Positions 36,202 through 46,712 of a stretch of 64,000 nt of DNA are shown here, in pieces. Where the stretch lies: positions 52,132-116,131 of the forward strand of contig CAJQUW010008691.1 of the NCBI GenBank assembly GCA_907163375.1. The letters run 5' to 3'. Origin of the DNA: Prostheceraeus crozeri. Lineage: Eukaryota; Platyhelminthes; Polycladida; Euryleptidae. The notes below the pieces were generated by a model. The model was not told where the DNA came from, did not search any database, and worked only from the letters and a program-made list of their open reading frames with translations. Every line of letters begins with the position of its first letter. Position 1 is the first letter of the stretch. Both the position numbers and the translations under genes were made by a program.

Positions 36202-37593
36202 ATGGTTTGCCAAAAGTTCACAAGAATAACACTGACCACCACCATACCGGCCTTATATTTGAACATGAAGAACTCATACAAGACTGATTTATCAGAGTAT
36301 CTGTGTAACATATTGAAGACGTATTTACCATCTACGTATGTTTTGAAAGATACTTTCAGTTTTGTCGAAGAATTGAAAGGCTTTGAATTTAAGAGTCGGC
36401 AATCCATAGAGATGTGCAGTTTTGATGTGATCAATTTGTTCGGCAATATACCAATTTCCAGAACAATTGACCACATCTTGACTCTCATTGATTTCGATCA
36501 TTTTGAGCTTTCGAGAGTAGCTTTGAGGGAAATGCTGCATTTGGCTTGCACAAATGTGATATTTTCTTTCAACAACAAGCTGTATTCTCAGTTTGATGGT
36601 ATGGCCATGGGCTCAAAGCTTGGTCCGACTATGGCCGCTTTTGTCATGAACATGATCGAAAGTAATTTTGAAAATTTTTCTGGTAGCAAACCTCTATTGT
36701 ACAAACGCTACGTAGATGATTGCTTCTGTATTTTTCATAGCAAAACCGACATTGAGAATTTTTTCAAGTTTATCAATTCTCTTGATGATAATCTTCAATT
36801 TACTGTTGAATATGAAAATAATAAGTCTTTACGATTTTTGGACACCACTGTTTTCATAGATCAAGACCAGATCCGCATACGCTTTTCTTTTAAAAATACG
36901 AATACGGGTATGTACATCCCTAGTTCCGCTCTGGCTCCTTTTTCATACAAAATGGCTGCCTTCCGCGCCTTGTTTTACAGAGCCTTTCGCATCTGCTCAC
37001 ACAAGTTTTTATATGAACAAGCTACCGAGGAGATTCTAAACTTCAGTCGTATGAATGGCTACGCTGATAGTGTAATTCTAAAACTCAAAGACGAAGTTGA
37101 ACAAAAATTGCTGAACAATGGACACACTGACCGACCTGAAGTAAAATTTGTAAATTGGAACATTCCTTTTATTAGTAAGGGCGTCAACGAATTAAAGAAT
37201 CGGATTCATTTCATCAACAAAGCTTTGCCAGAAAACACTAAAATCAGATTGATTTTTAAGACCTCCAAAACTCTGCATATGTGCCAGAATGTGGACACTA
37301 TCTCGAGTGAGCTCAAGTCTAAAATCGTTTACGTTTATTCCTGTGATCGCTGCAATATGCGATACGTCGGCGTTACTATACGCCATTTAGCCACTCGGAT
37401 TAATGAACATGTCACTGGAAAACCTTTACCGACAGAGATATCTATGCATGTGCACCGACCTTTGAAAGAGAACTTCTCAGTAATTGGTAGGTCGAGATTT
37501 CCAAAAATTCTTGAAACTATTTTGATTAGAGATAACTTTGACGCCCTTTCTAATGAAAGGAGTGGCTCTCACCCACTCCGTCTGAATCTGTAG
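36202..37593 (+). CDS. Penelope-like reverse transcriptase / GIY-YIG endonuclease
   Basis: About 463 open codons. The RT core has CSFDVINLFGNIP (motif A, residues about 74-86), FDGMAMGSKLGPTMAAF (motif B, about 132-148) and YKRYVDDCFCIF (motif C, about 170-181). The C-terminal endonuclease has VYVYSCDRCNMRYVG with paired cysteines (GIY-YIG-like), followed by TRINEHVTGK. The frame begins inside the protein, because the N-terminal region lies in 35817-36201 in another frame, so the copy is probably inactive although this part is intact. Confidence 0.85.
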   Translation: MVCQKFTRITLTTTIPALYLNMKNSYKTDLSEYLCNILKTYLPSTYVLKDTFSFVEELKGFEFKSRQSIEMCSFDVINLFGNIPISRTIDHILTLIDFDHFELSRVALREMLHLACTNVIFSFNNKLYSQFDGMAMGSKLGPTMAAFVMNMIESNFENFSGSKPLLYKRYVDDCFCIFHSKTDIENFFKFINSLDDNLQFTVEYENNKSLRFLDTTVFIDQDQIRIRFSFKNTNTGMYIPSSALAPFSYKMAAFRALFYRAFRICSHKFLYEQATEEILNFSRMNGYADSVILKLKDEVEQKLLNNGHTDRPEVKFVNWNIPFISKGVNELKNRIHFINKALPENTKIRLIFKTSKTLHMCQNVDTISSELKSKIVYVYSCDRCNMRYVGVTIRHLATRINEHVTGKPLPTEISMHVHRPLKENFSVIGRSRFPKILETILIRDNFDALSNERSGSHPLRLNL

Positions 37594-37705
37594 ATTTGTA
37601 TATAACTGTGTGCTGTGATTTTACCTTTTTCTTCTTGCCGCTGAGGATGATATTTTATATATCGAAACATGTCCGGAATACATTGCTGAAATCACAATGG
37701 TTTTT

Positions 37706-37712
<7 letters not shown>

Positions 37713-37752
<40 letters not shown>
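37713..37752. repeat. (TA)n microsatellite, about 20 units
   Basis: An uninterrupted TA run at the 3' edge of Penelope-like element 2. Confidence 0.9.
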
Positions 37753-37755
<3 letters not shown>

Positions 37756-37760
37756 CAGCG

Positions 37761-38245
37761 AACCGCCCTTCTCAATCAGATTTTTAATTTACAGTGATCT
37801 CATTTAACAAGGACTATGATTTTAGAATCAAATCTGGAAATGTCAATAAAAATATTATGGGTGAATGGGGGAAGATAGTGAAGTCAAAGATAATAAAGTA
37901 AACATAGCACATTACTGTGCAAACTAGCCACAAAACAGTTTCATGCACAATTTTCTAATGCTGTTAAATTTGAGTGGTTCCATTCTGTTTCGTTATTGAT
38001 CAGTTTTATGTTTTGTTCATTTTAACTTCTAATAATTACGGCCTTTCCATTGTGTTATTGTGATGCACTCCTGTGACTTTCATGCTGAAGTTTTGTTCAA
38101 TTCCTTCATGCCAGTTTTCAGTGTCTCCACAATACAGATGATTCCTGTTTTTCCTTTAATTGTCTGATGTGTTCATTACCTCTTGTTCCTGCATTTCTCG
38201 ATGAGATCATTGTATAAATTAAAAATCTGATTGAGAAGGGCGGTT
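37761..38245. mobile_element. MITE-like unit with 31-bp perfect inverted ends
   Basis: 37761-37791 (starting AACCGCCCTTCTCAATCAG) is the exact reverse complement of 38215-38245. The 485-bp unit is non-coding. No clear target duplication is seen, because the left flank is the TA tract of the Penelope-like element. Its family is unknown. Confidence 0.6.
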
Positions 38246-38811
38246 ATTGAGAGGTGAAAACAAATTATTTGTGCGTCGCAAGATAAATTAATTTCACTTC
38301 CTTTTGTTAAAATGTTATCTAAATCTTTCTTTACAAGTTCGGTTGATATTGCTAGAGAAGAAATAGATCGTTTCAGGCTATTTTTCACTAAATATCCCCA
38401 GATTTGCTTATACTGAAAAGTGGCTTTTTCATAACTTATTTTGAGAATTTCTAAATATTGGGATTTTTCAAACGATTTGCATTGTTATTGAACATATTCT
38501 ACAAAATGAAGTTACATTGTCCGTGAGAGTTATGGAGTAATGAGAAGTCAAACAATCTCTACATGTGCTGGAATTCTCTGTACCATCCTCTGCATGATCG
38601 AGTACTGCTACGTGTTGGAAGTGCAAGCACTTATGAAGATAAGTACTTCAGTCGATGTTAGAGAAACATAAAAATCACGAATGATACATTTTAAAAATGT
38701 AGATTTAATTATGCCATGAGTCCGGACAATCACATCAATCATGTGTAACAGGAATCTGAGTCGATCTATCGATTGATAATTGAAATAGCATTTTTGTACG
38801 ATCAATTAATT
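38246..38811. other. Last intron, left of the Polinton
   Basis: Intron DNA with nothing recognised. It ends at the 6-bp target site GAAGTT (38812-38817). Confidence 0.5.
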
Positions 38812-38817
38812 GAAGTT

Positions 38818-39287
38818 AGTAGTATATAGTGTGACATCCGGCGCGACGCTTCGCTTCGCTTGCGCCGGATGTCACACTTTTGCGGGTTTTTTCAAAAAAT
38901 CAAAATTTCAAAAATTTCAAAAATTTAGGTAGACTTCAAATTTCACGTGGCCGAAGGGCGAAAATTTAAGCGTTTTTAAAAATACCCAATTTTCAAATTT
39001 TTCAAAATCTCAAAATTTGAGAATTACAATTTTCTCGCTTAAATCATGACCGTTCCAGGACACCGAAAATCATAAAAGTTAAGAATCTCAAAATTTGAGA
39101 ATTACAATTTTCTCGCTTAAATCATGACCGTTCCAGGACACCAAAAATCATAAAAGTTGAGAATTTCAAATTCATGAATTTTATCCATCTTTCAGGTTTT
39201 TAAAATACAACATGTGACTAATAATATTTCTTTAAAAATGGAAGAAACAAAAGTGGATGAAACCGCAAGAATATATCCTTCGTTATC
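38818..39287 (+). repeat. Polinton left terminal inverted repeat (470 bp)
   Basis: It matches 55067-55552 in inverted orientation and runs through the start codon of the first gene to its CCTTCGTTATC segment. It holds an internal direct repeat of about 68 bp (AAAATTTGAGAATTACAATT..., near 39010 and 39088). Near the tip, 38828-38878 is a perfect hairpin: a 17-bp stem (AGTGTGACATCCGGCGC) around a 17-base GCTTC-repeat loop. Confidence 0.93.
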
Positions 39288-39915
39288 ATATGAACGTAGT
39301 TCTACTTTAATGGACATTGAAAAAATGAATAAAGAAAAAAAGAAAGATAGAGTACGTTATATGAAAGATAAGGAATCTCAATTATTTTTAAGATTAGAGC
39401 ATTATAAAAAATTAAGAAAGAGATGGAGTAAAGTTAAGAATGTAACACAAGGAATTGGCATATTCTTAACAATAAGTTTAGGTGCTTTAACAATTGTTAT
39501 ATCTTCAGGTGTTTTAGTAATTCCAGTAGTTGCTACAGCTTTAACAGGTACGGGTGTTTTTGCAACTTCACTTGTTACAATGTTAGATAAATCTTTAATA
39601 ACTAAGAAACGAAAATCATTAAAAACTAAGCATTTGCATATTAAAGAAGTCTATGATAAACTACATTACTACTTTCAAAGAGTATGTGATGATAATGTTA
39701 TTACGTTGGATGAGATTGAAAAATTTGATCAAATAGTTAATGAAGTAAATCAAACCTTTCAATTACAGTCCGAAAAAGTTGATGATAAGAATAGACAGGA
39801 TGGCAAAATTTCTAGTGATGGTAAAATTTCTAATGAAGAAAATGACAAAATTTTTTTAGAAGAGCTAAAAACTTTAAGCGAAAATTTAAGCAAAACTTTA
39901 TTAAACAAAACTTAA
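39238..39915 (+). CDS. Polinton ORF1, membrane protein of unknown function
   Basis: The ATG at 39238 (TTTAAAAATG) was chosen because the only upstream in-frame start is a GTG. The product has 225 residues: a charged Lys-rich N-terminal half, a glycine-rich hydrophobic stretch at about residues 80-125 (IFLTISLGALTIVISSGVLV and VVATALTGTGVFATSLV) likely to be two membrane helices, and an acidic coiled tail. Its first 16 or so codons lie inside the left TIR and are duplicated at the other end of the element. I do not recognise the family. Confidence 0.7.
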   Translation: MEETKVDETARIYPSLSYERSSTLMDIEKMNKEKKKDRVRYMKDKESQLFLRLEHYKKLRKRWSKVKNVTQGIGIFLTISLGALTIVISSGVLVIPVVATALTGTGVFATSLVTMLDKSLITKKRKSLKTKHLHIKEVYDKLHYYFQRVCDDNVITLDEIEKFDQIVNEVNQTFQLQSEKVDDKNRQDGKISSDGKISNEENDKIFLEELKTLSENLSKTLLNKT

Positions 39916-40036
39916 AACGAGAAAACTTTAAACGAAAAGATGTCAAACAACAAAGCAATAAAAAAATAATTTGTTCAGTAAAATGTTTTTGCTGTATTCC
40001 AATGTTACCACAAAATTCAAATATTATATTTTAAAA

Positions 40037-40865
40037 ATGGATAAAATTAGAGCTGATAATTTTAAAAGAATAAAACAATTAGAAGAGTTAATAAAACAAA
40101 GAAATATTATGAAAGAAAATCATCTTCAACATAGAATGATAAAAGCTGGTATTCAATCTGATATGTTTGAAAAAATGCAGCAAACCGAGCAAGTAAAAAC
40201 TGATTTTGAGAAAACTATGAAACCATTTAAAACTCTTGAAAAAGAAAGTACAAATAATGATAAACAAATTGATATAACAGATCCAGAGCACAAAACTATA
40301 TTAGATGACTATGGATTACTAGAATCAAACATTAATAAGAAATTACCAAAATCTATGCAATTTGAACATTCTATTTCATTATAGATGAAAAACAATACCT
40401 AGATTTTATCTCGGACAAAAAGAAATATTTCCACAACCTTTTCGAGGTTTAATTTTTTCACCAGATAAATCTCCTTTTAATTTAGATAGAAATTTTGTTA
40501 ATCTTTTAAGAGGAGCAGATTTAAATAATTATGCTGTAGATGATCTTATAAAATATAAAGCTATGTTAGATAGAGTTAAAGCAGGAAAAACTCTTAAACG
40601 TTATAGAGAATTAGAAAATTTATTATCAACGGGAGTTAAAGTAGGAAAAGGTTTATCTGAAAAACAGAAAACAGAAACAACCATATTTTTACCATATGAT
40701 CCACAAGAATTACTAAATAGATTAAATATTTTAATATCTGCAATAAAAGAAGGACATTATTCTAGTTTCAATGAAATTCATGCTATATTAAAAAGACTGT
40801 TAGAAAAGAAGATTCTAAATGAAGAGGATTATAAAAGTGTAGCTGAAATATGTTGTTGTTTTTAA
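40037..40865 (+). CDS. Polinton ORF2, coiled-coil protein, probably frame-broken
   Basis: From ATG 40037 (TTAAAAATGG) a Lys/Glu-rich helical frame of 115 codons ends at 40384. After a short non-open stretch another frame runs from about 40387 to 40865, with FLPYDPQELLNRLNILISA and a helical C terminus. There is no new start signal between them, and the composition is continuous. I read it as one gene of about 275 codons with a frame break, but two genes are possible. The function is unknown; its place before the penton-like gene suggests a structural or accessory role. Confidence 0.55.
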
Positions 40866-40921
40866 TTTTTTATAAAAAAATATTTCATAAAAAAATATTT
40901 TTTCAAAATTTTAATTAAAAA

Positions 40922-41710
40922 ATGTGTTCAGCAGATTTAGACAAAATTAATAATCATTTAGAAAATTTGACAGAGATTTTGGGTTCATCAAAATTTAGTA
41001 CGACGTTAAAAATTATAACAACTACTTCATCACACACTTGTAATTTAGAACCCATTCTACATTTGGAACAAAATAAAAATTATCAAATTGCATTGACTAG
41101 TTTCTCTACATTTAACACTATTCAAAATGTTATAAAAGATGTGAATGATCAATTTAGATATTCTACTGATAAAGGCAAAACATGGAAAATATTAACTTTT
41201 CTTCCTGGTTCTTACGAAGTTGAATCAATATCAAATGAAATTAAGAGACATTTAGGTATACCATTTAAAGATAAGAAACAATTACATTTTGCAGTTGAAC
41301 CGGCAGTCAATAAATTTTCTCTTACTTTAGACGAAAATCATCAAGTTGATTTTAATCATGATAGATCATTGTCAAAGCTATTAGGATATAATAAACAAAC
41401 CTATAGTCAAGGTTATCATTTAGGTGAGAAGATTCCAAAAATTACTGAAATAAATTCAATTGTTGTACATTGTGACATTATTGAAGGAGGATATATAAAT
41501 GGTAAATTGTCAAATTTAATATTTTGTTTTCCAGCTTTTACTGTACCCATTGGTTATAGATTAAATGTAATTCCGCAAACATTAATATATTTCCCTATTA
41601 CAAGAAAAACTATTAACAACATTAACATGAGAATCACTGATGAAAAAGGAAAAGAAATAAATTTTGGAGGTGAAGAGATTATGATAGATCTTTTGGTTCG
41701 GGAGGTATAA
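40922..41710 (+). CDS. Polinton minor capsid (penton-like) protein
   Basis: 262 residues with start TTAATTAAAAAATG. The layout fits Polinton minor capsid proteins, single jelly-roll proteins that fill the capsid vertices: HLEQNKNYQIALTSFSTFN near residues 56-74, then a variable strand region with FLPGSYEVESISNEI at about residues 98-112, and a C-terminal strand. The gene lies directly before the ATPase, as is common in these elements. The frame is intact. The assignment rests on these segments and context; a structure model would settle it. Confidence 0.72.
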   Translation: MCSADLDKINNHLENLTEILGSSKFSTTLKIITTTSSHTCNLEPILHLEQNKNYQIALTSFSTFNTIQNVIKDVNDQFRYSTDKGKTWKILTFLPGSYEVESISNEIKRHLGIPFKDKKQLHFAVEPAVNKFSLTLDENHQVDFNHDRSLSKLLGYNKQTYSQGYHLGEKIPKITEINSIVVHCDIIEGGYINGKLSNLIFCFPAFTVPIGYRLNVIPQTLIYFPITRKTINNINMRITDEKGKEINFGGEEIMIDLLVREV

Positions 41711-41799
41711 ACTCCTACGCGAAGCTAGAGAAGTTTAATTTTCTTCTTCTTTAGAAACAAAAAATAAAAAAAATTAAAATAAAATTTTTTAATTAAAAA

Positions 41800-42567
41800 A
41801 TGAGTGAACTACCTCCATTTAATAAAAAAAAACTTAAATTTAATCATCATCCAAATTTATCTAATAAAGTTTTGTCAGTTATTTGTGGAAGATCAGGATG
41901 TGGAAAAACGTATCTATTATTTAAAATTTTAACGACTCCAAATTTTTTGGATTATAACAATCTTATAATTTATACAACAACGGCAGAACAACCCGTCTAT
42001 CAATTTTTAAAATATGGATTTGAAAATAATCTTAAAAAAACAGCAATTGCTTCATTATTCAAAGAATATGAAAAATCTGAAGATGAAGAAGAAATAAGTT
42101 CGTGGTGTGAAGAAGCAGCAAAAAATAATCAGTTAGTTGAAACCAATAAAAATAAGCATATAAAGATACAATTAATAGATGATAGTGGTAATATGCAATA
42201 TCCTAGTAAACTAGATAAAACAATGAAACATTGTGTAATTTTTGATGATTGTGTTAATGATAGAAATCAGTCAGTTCAGAGAAATTATTTCACAAGAGGT
42301 AGACATAATAACTGTAGTGTTTTTTATTTAACACAAAGTATGTATTCATTAGACGGAAGTGTTATTAGAAAGAATGGAAATATATTTATACTATTTGAAA
42401 TAAATGCAAGAAACTTAAGTGATTTGTTAAGAGATTTACGTGTAAGAAATAAAGATGAATTTAAACAATCGTGTAACAATGCTTGGTCAAAAGATTATGG
42501 ATTTATCACAATTAATATTGATAAAAAAATTCATGATAGAGTTATAGAAAATGTTTTCGCGGAGTGA
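41800..42567 (+). CDS. Polinton packaging ATPase (FtsK/HerA, A32-like)
   Basis: 255 residues, intact. Walker A is CGRSGCGKTYLL (residues about 29-40); Walker B is HCVIFDDC (about 144-151). A downstream Gln-containing sensor (FYLTQSMYSL) is visible. The family pumps viral-type genomes into capsids. Start TTAATTAAAAAATGAGTG repeats the motif seen before other genes. It stands between the penton-like gene and a small gene before the polymerase. Confidence 0.93.
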   Translation: MSELPPFNKKKLKFNHHPNLSNKVLSVICGRSGCGKTYLLFKILTTPNFLDYNNLIIYTTTAEQPVYQFLKYGFENNLKKTAIASLFKEYEKSEDEEEISSWCEEAAKNNQLVETNKNKHIKIQLIDDSGNMQYPSKLDKTMKHCVIFDDCVNDRNQSVQRNYFTRGRHNNCSVFYLTQSMYSLDGSVIRKNGNIFILFEINARNLSDLLRDLRVRNKDEFKQSCNNAWSKDYGFITINIDKKIHDRVIENVFAE

Positions 42568-42616
42568 TCGAATAATTTTTTCTTATAAATTTTTTGTTAA
42601 TAAAAATAAAAAAAAT

Positions 42617-42922
42617 ATGTTGAATGCTTACAAGATAGAGCATGTACCAGTTTTAAAAGATTATCGTCATCCTACAAATCCTGTAAATTCGAAGAAAGAA
42701 GTTAGATTTTATTATCATCATAAATACGTAGCGCTCGTTACAGATTATAAAACAAAACATGGTATTAAACCGTGTGTTAAAACAAAAGACTTTCCACTTT
42801 GTTTAAGAAGTTTCCGAGTATTTTTGGCGTATAATAATATATGGTGGTTGGTTAAGAAAGAACATTTAACAACACATGAATTAGAAACATTACATCAATT
42901 ACATATTCCTGTGTATGTGTAA
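42617..42922 (+). CDS. Polinton small conserved-looking protein (101 aa)
   Basis: From ATG 42617 (AAAATATG) an intact frame encodes 101 residues rich in His, Tyr and Lys, with KEVRFYYHHKYVALV and FPLCLRSFRVFLAYNN. It ends eight codons into the upstream-extended polymerase frame, but before the polymerase ATG at 42972. Unrecognised. Confidence 0.55.
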   Translation: MLNAYKIEHVPVLKDYRHPTNPVNSKKEVRFYYHHKYVALVTDYKTKHGIKPCVKTKDFPLCLRSFRVFLAYNNIWWLVKKEHLTTHELETLHQLHIPVYV

Positions 42923-42971
42923 AAACGGAACCGAGGTTCTATGTAAAAATTCATTTTTTCTTTTAAAAAAT

Positions 42972-45900
42972 ATGAATCGTGAAATGTCTCTCGGACAAAC
43001 GTCTAGGATTGATGAATTAATCAAGAAACAAACTGCTGAGTTTGATGCGCAAATTAAACATAGTAAACGTAGTAAACGTATTAAAAAACAGAAACGTACT
43101 AGGCGTAGTATTAGACGTAATACTAAAAAACAGAAACGTGGAACAAAAGAAATATTAGAAACTCCTATTAGTGATATCTTTTTTGATGATAGAATTAAGG
43201 ATGAACTTGGTGATGATTTATGTAATTCATTTAATCCAAATGAAATTAAATATGAAAATGTATCTTTTATTAATGTAGTAAATGATATGCGGAAACTTTT
43301 AGCAAATGGTAAAATTATTAATTTACTTGGAAAAAGTATTAAAGATCAGGAAAATATAATTCAAAATTTTTACGTAACCTTCTATAATAAAAAATCATTT
43401 GAAACATGGTTTTCGAATCTGGATGAGAAATCCGATGCTAACGAATGGATTTTTACAGGTAATATTAAATATGAAGATTTTGGAATGAAGTTAGTACAAA
43501 GATCGCATAGAGGGGCAGGGATTAATATGAAATATAGAATCAAAGAATATTTCGGTGAATATTGTTATATTCCTTCTGAAGATTTTTGTTTTATTAAATG
43601 TTATAATGTTTTACGAGGTTTTAATGAAGAACAAGGAGAAATGATGAAAGAAATGTTTAATAATTTTTTATATAAAGAGAAAGCCACATCTAGAACAGGA
43701 GTAATGTCAAACTGCAAATTTTCTCAATTCAATAAATATTTTGGAGAATGCGTTCAATATTATAGTCCTGCCAATCGTCATTTAAATCCTAGAGGAATTG
43801 AAACGTTTCATAATTATGTTTATTACAATTATTTTCACGCAGGTTCAACAATTGGTCACTATTGTTTAATTAATAAATCTCATAAATTAAAAGCTATTAG
43901 AGAAATTGAAAATAATTTCAAACCCATATATAAAACAGTTACTGATGAAAATCTAACAACGCGTCCATATAAAATCATAACAAAGAAAAAAATTGACTAT
44001 GGTTCAACATATATTTGGGATCTCGAAACTTTTCCCGATCCTAACTGTTCAACAGCTCATCCTATTCCTTACGCTGTAGGAGCTATTAATTTTAATAAAT
44101 TTATATGTTGTTTACCGAAACAAAGATTGAAAGAATTAGAAACACGTTTGTTAAGTGATATGATTAAAATTAAACGATCAAAAGATGAAGATGAAATTAA
44201 AAAACTTAAAAAACAGATTAATGAGTATAATAATTTAACTGAATTAGAATTTAATAAAATTCAAAATTGTGTGAAAATATTTACGAGAACTGAGGATGAT
44301 GAATGTTCGATCGGGGGAAACCCAGAGGACGTATGTCCGATCCATCAATTTTTTAAAACTCTTGGAAAATTTAATTATTCTAGAGTAACTTTAATAGCTC
44401 ACAATGCATCAGGTTTTGATTCCTATTTTCCGATAAAAGCTAATTTTAAATTATCTAAACCGCCTCTTAAAACTTCAAGAGGAATATTGACTGCTTCATT
44501 ACAAAATACTTATACAACTGAATGTGTTAGTAGATACATTCAAAAATCTTTTAGATTTAAAAACAATATGAAAAAAGATTCACCGTCAGGTAAATTAGCA
44601 CTTCAAACTATTATAATGAAATGTAGTTATCAACATGTAAAAACAAGTCTTTCTAAATGGTGTGAGAATTTTAAAATTCCTACGAATGTGTGTAAATTAA
44701 ATTATGAAATTGGAGACATAACACATGAAAATTATAAAGAAAAAGAAAATGAATGGAGACCATATTTAGTTAACGATATTCTTTCTTTAGCTTTTTGTAT
44801 CTACAAATATAATAATGTTATGCAAGATTTAGTTGGTGAAGATATAACTACTAATTTGACATCCTCTGCTTTAACATTTAAGGGTTGGATGAAAAGCGTA
44901 CAAAATGACAATATAAATATTCATTCTCATATAGATTTATGGGCTAGAAATTATATTAGAAAATCTGTTAAAGGTGGAAGAGTTTCAGCAAATATAAGAA
45001 AATACATATCGCCATTTTGTAACATCTTGTTACCAATATTAAAACAGTATTTACCTGGTCGCTGCGCTGGGCGGACTTTGTCCCTTGGTCGCTACGCTGG
45101 TGGGGCTTTGTCCCCTGGAAGTCATTTAATAGATTTAATGAAACAGTAACGAGATTTAGGAGATAAAACTGAAATTTGTAAGAAAATTTCAAATCAACTA
45201 CTTGAACAAAAAAATGAATTTCTAATGGCTTTTGATGCAACATCTTTATATCCATCAGCTATGTATGATGAAAATTCAGAATACCCTAAAGCTGAATCAG
45301 CTAGAAAATTTCGTCAAGAAGAAGAGCGGGAAATAGTATATAAATTTAATACACAAACATTTAGACCTAAAACTGGAATATTCTCTGTTGTGTTTCAATA
45401 TCCGAATGATATGTTTTTCTAACCAGTTCCTATAAAAGATAAAGTTAAAAATCAAAATGATAATTCTCATGTAAAAGTAATCAGGTTTAGAAATGGTATA
45501 TGTTATGATGTATTAACTTCTATAGACATACAAGAAATTGTTAGATGTGGGGGAAAAATCTTACATATTACTGATGGTATAATTTATGAAAAAAATTATC
45601 AAGTTTCACCATTTCGAAATTATATTGAAAAACTTTTTAATTTGAGAAAAAGATATAAAACAGTAGGAAATACTGTAGGTTAATTAAATTATTGATGAAT
45701 TCGCTATATGGCAAAACTGTGCAAAAAGATATAACCACTAAATATCATTTATGGAATGAGAATACATTGAGAAAAAATTTCACTCAAGAAGTAAAAGATT
45801 AAGAAAAATTAAATGATGAACAATATTTAGCGAAAGTAGAAATGGAAGATGATGAATTTCTCAAAACTAATATTGTAAAAGATGGGAAGACGTCATTCAT

Positions 45901-46501
45901 GCCATCACACTTTGGTTCTTTCATTCTTTCTCACTCTAGAAGAATCATGAATAACTTTATTTTAGAAATTAATGGTTTCAACGAAAAATACATTCATTAT
46001 ACAGATACAGATTCAATATACATTTCTAATGAGCTCTTCAATAAATTAAATGCTGCTGGATATGTTGGTGGGGAATTGTGTCAAGGAAAAAATGATTATG
46101 GAAATGGTGGAATTATTTTTGCAATGTTTATTGCACCTAAAGTAAAATACTGTGTTACTGTAGATGAGCAAGGGAGACTTAGTGAAAAGAAAACATTCAA
46201 AGGATATTCACAAGATAAAGTAAAAGTAGAAGATTTTCTAAAATTATATTCGGGGAAAACATTGTCGACTACAGTTAATAAACCATGGAAAAGATCTTTA
46301 GAAACTGGAATTAGTATTCCTGATAAAAATAATAATACTGAAGAAAAAAAATTTTCTGGTCAAATAAATATTCTTAAACGTCAAGCACCTGATGAAAATG
46401 AAATTATGTTACCTTATAACGGAGAAGATATTCAAGCTGAAATATTTCAAACAATCATCTGTGAGAGTAATTTAAGTGATGATGATGACACGTGGGAATA
46501 A
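42972..46501 (+). pseudogene. Protein-primed DNA polymerase B, interrupted
   Basis: This would be the replicative polymerase of the Polinton. Start ATG 42972 follows TTTTAAAAAATATG. A Lys/Arg-rich N terminus precedes the exonuclease domain: TYIWDLETFPDP (ExoI), LIAHNASGFDSYF (ExoII), YLVNDILSLAF (ExoIII). Polymerase motifs follow: FDATSLYPSAMYD (motif A, about 45228), LLMNSLYGKT (about 45692) and YTDTDSIYIS (motif C, about 45996). The frame is broken by TAA at 45147-45149, TAA at 45420-45422, a stop plus frame change near 45680, and TAA near 45799. A GC-rich hairpin cluster (45056-45122) adds about 23 codons just before the first stop. All core motifs survive, so decay is recent. Confidence 0.92.
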
Positions 46502-46507
46502 TAATTT

Positions 46508-46620
46508 TTTATTACATTTAAAAATTTATAACATCTAAAAAATTTATTACATCTAAAAACTTATTACATCTAAAAACTTATTACATCTAAAAATTTTATT
46601 ACATATGAAAATATATTTAT
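46508..46620. repeat. TTATTACATCTAAAAA tandem repeat
   Basis: About six units of 16-18 bases directly after the polymerase gene, between two convergent genes. It could act as a spacer or transcription-end region. Confidence 0.8.
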
Positions 46621-46712
46621 CGAATATTTTGGTATTTTCTATTAAGTTTTATCATATTAAGTTTCATCATATTATGTTTTATCAAAAGATCATTTAAATT
46701 TATTTTCACTAA

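Larger units (their letters stand above)
35058..37752 (+). mobile_element. Penelope-like retroelement 2, with 760-bp inverted arm
   Basis: The + strand carries a reverse transcriptase and GIY-YIG gene ending at 37593 and a 3' tail to about 37712. The segment 35058-35816 is an inverted copy of 36952-37712 that looks nearly identical over about 760 bp, covering the end of the RT region, the endonuclease and the tail. The coding part is 5'-truncated, since it begins abruptly at 35817 where the inverted arm stops. (TA)n tracts occur at both edges. This is the partial inverted-duplicate structure common in Penelope-like insertions. High arm identity suggests a recent event. Confidence 0.9.

Noticed and set aside
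35025-37791. Direct repeat CGCCC..AATCnGAT either side of Penelope-like element 2 as a target duplication
   Set aside because: The match is weak and interrupted (ATCGCCCAATCTGATAAAA against ACCGCCCTTCTCAATCAGAT), so it cannot be called from this sequence alone.
45147-45801. Alternative genetic code (stops read as amino acids) in the Polinton
   Set aside because: Both TAA and TGA interrupt genes and a real frame change is also present near 45680. Other genes in the element end normally at TAA, TAG and TGA, so decay is the simpler reading.
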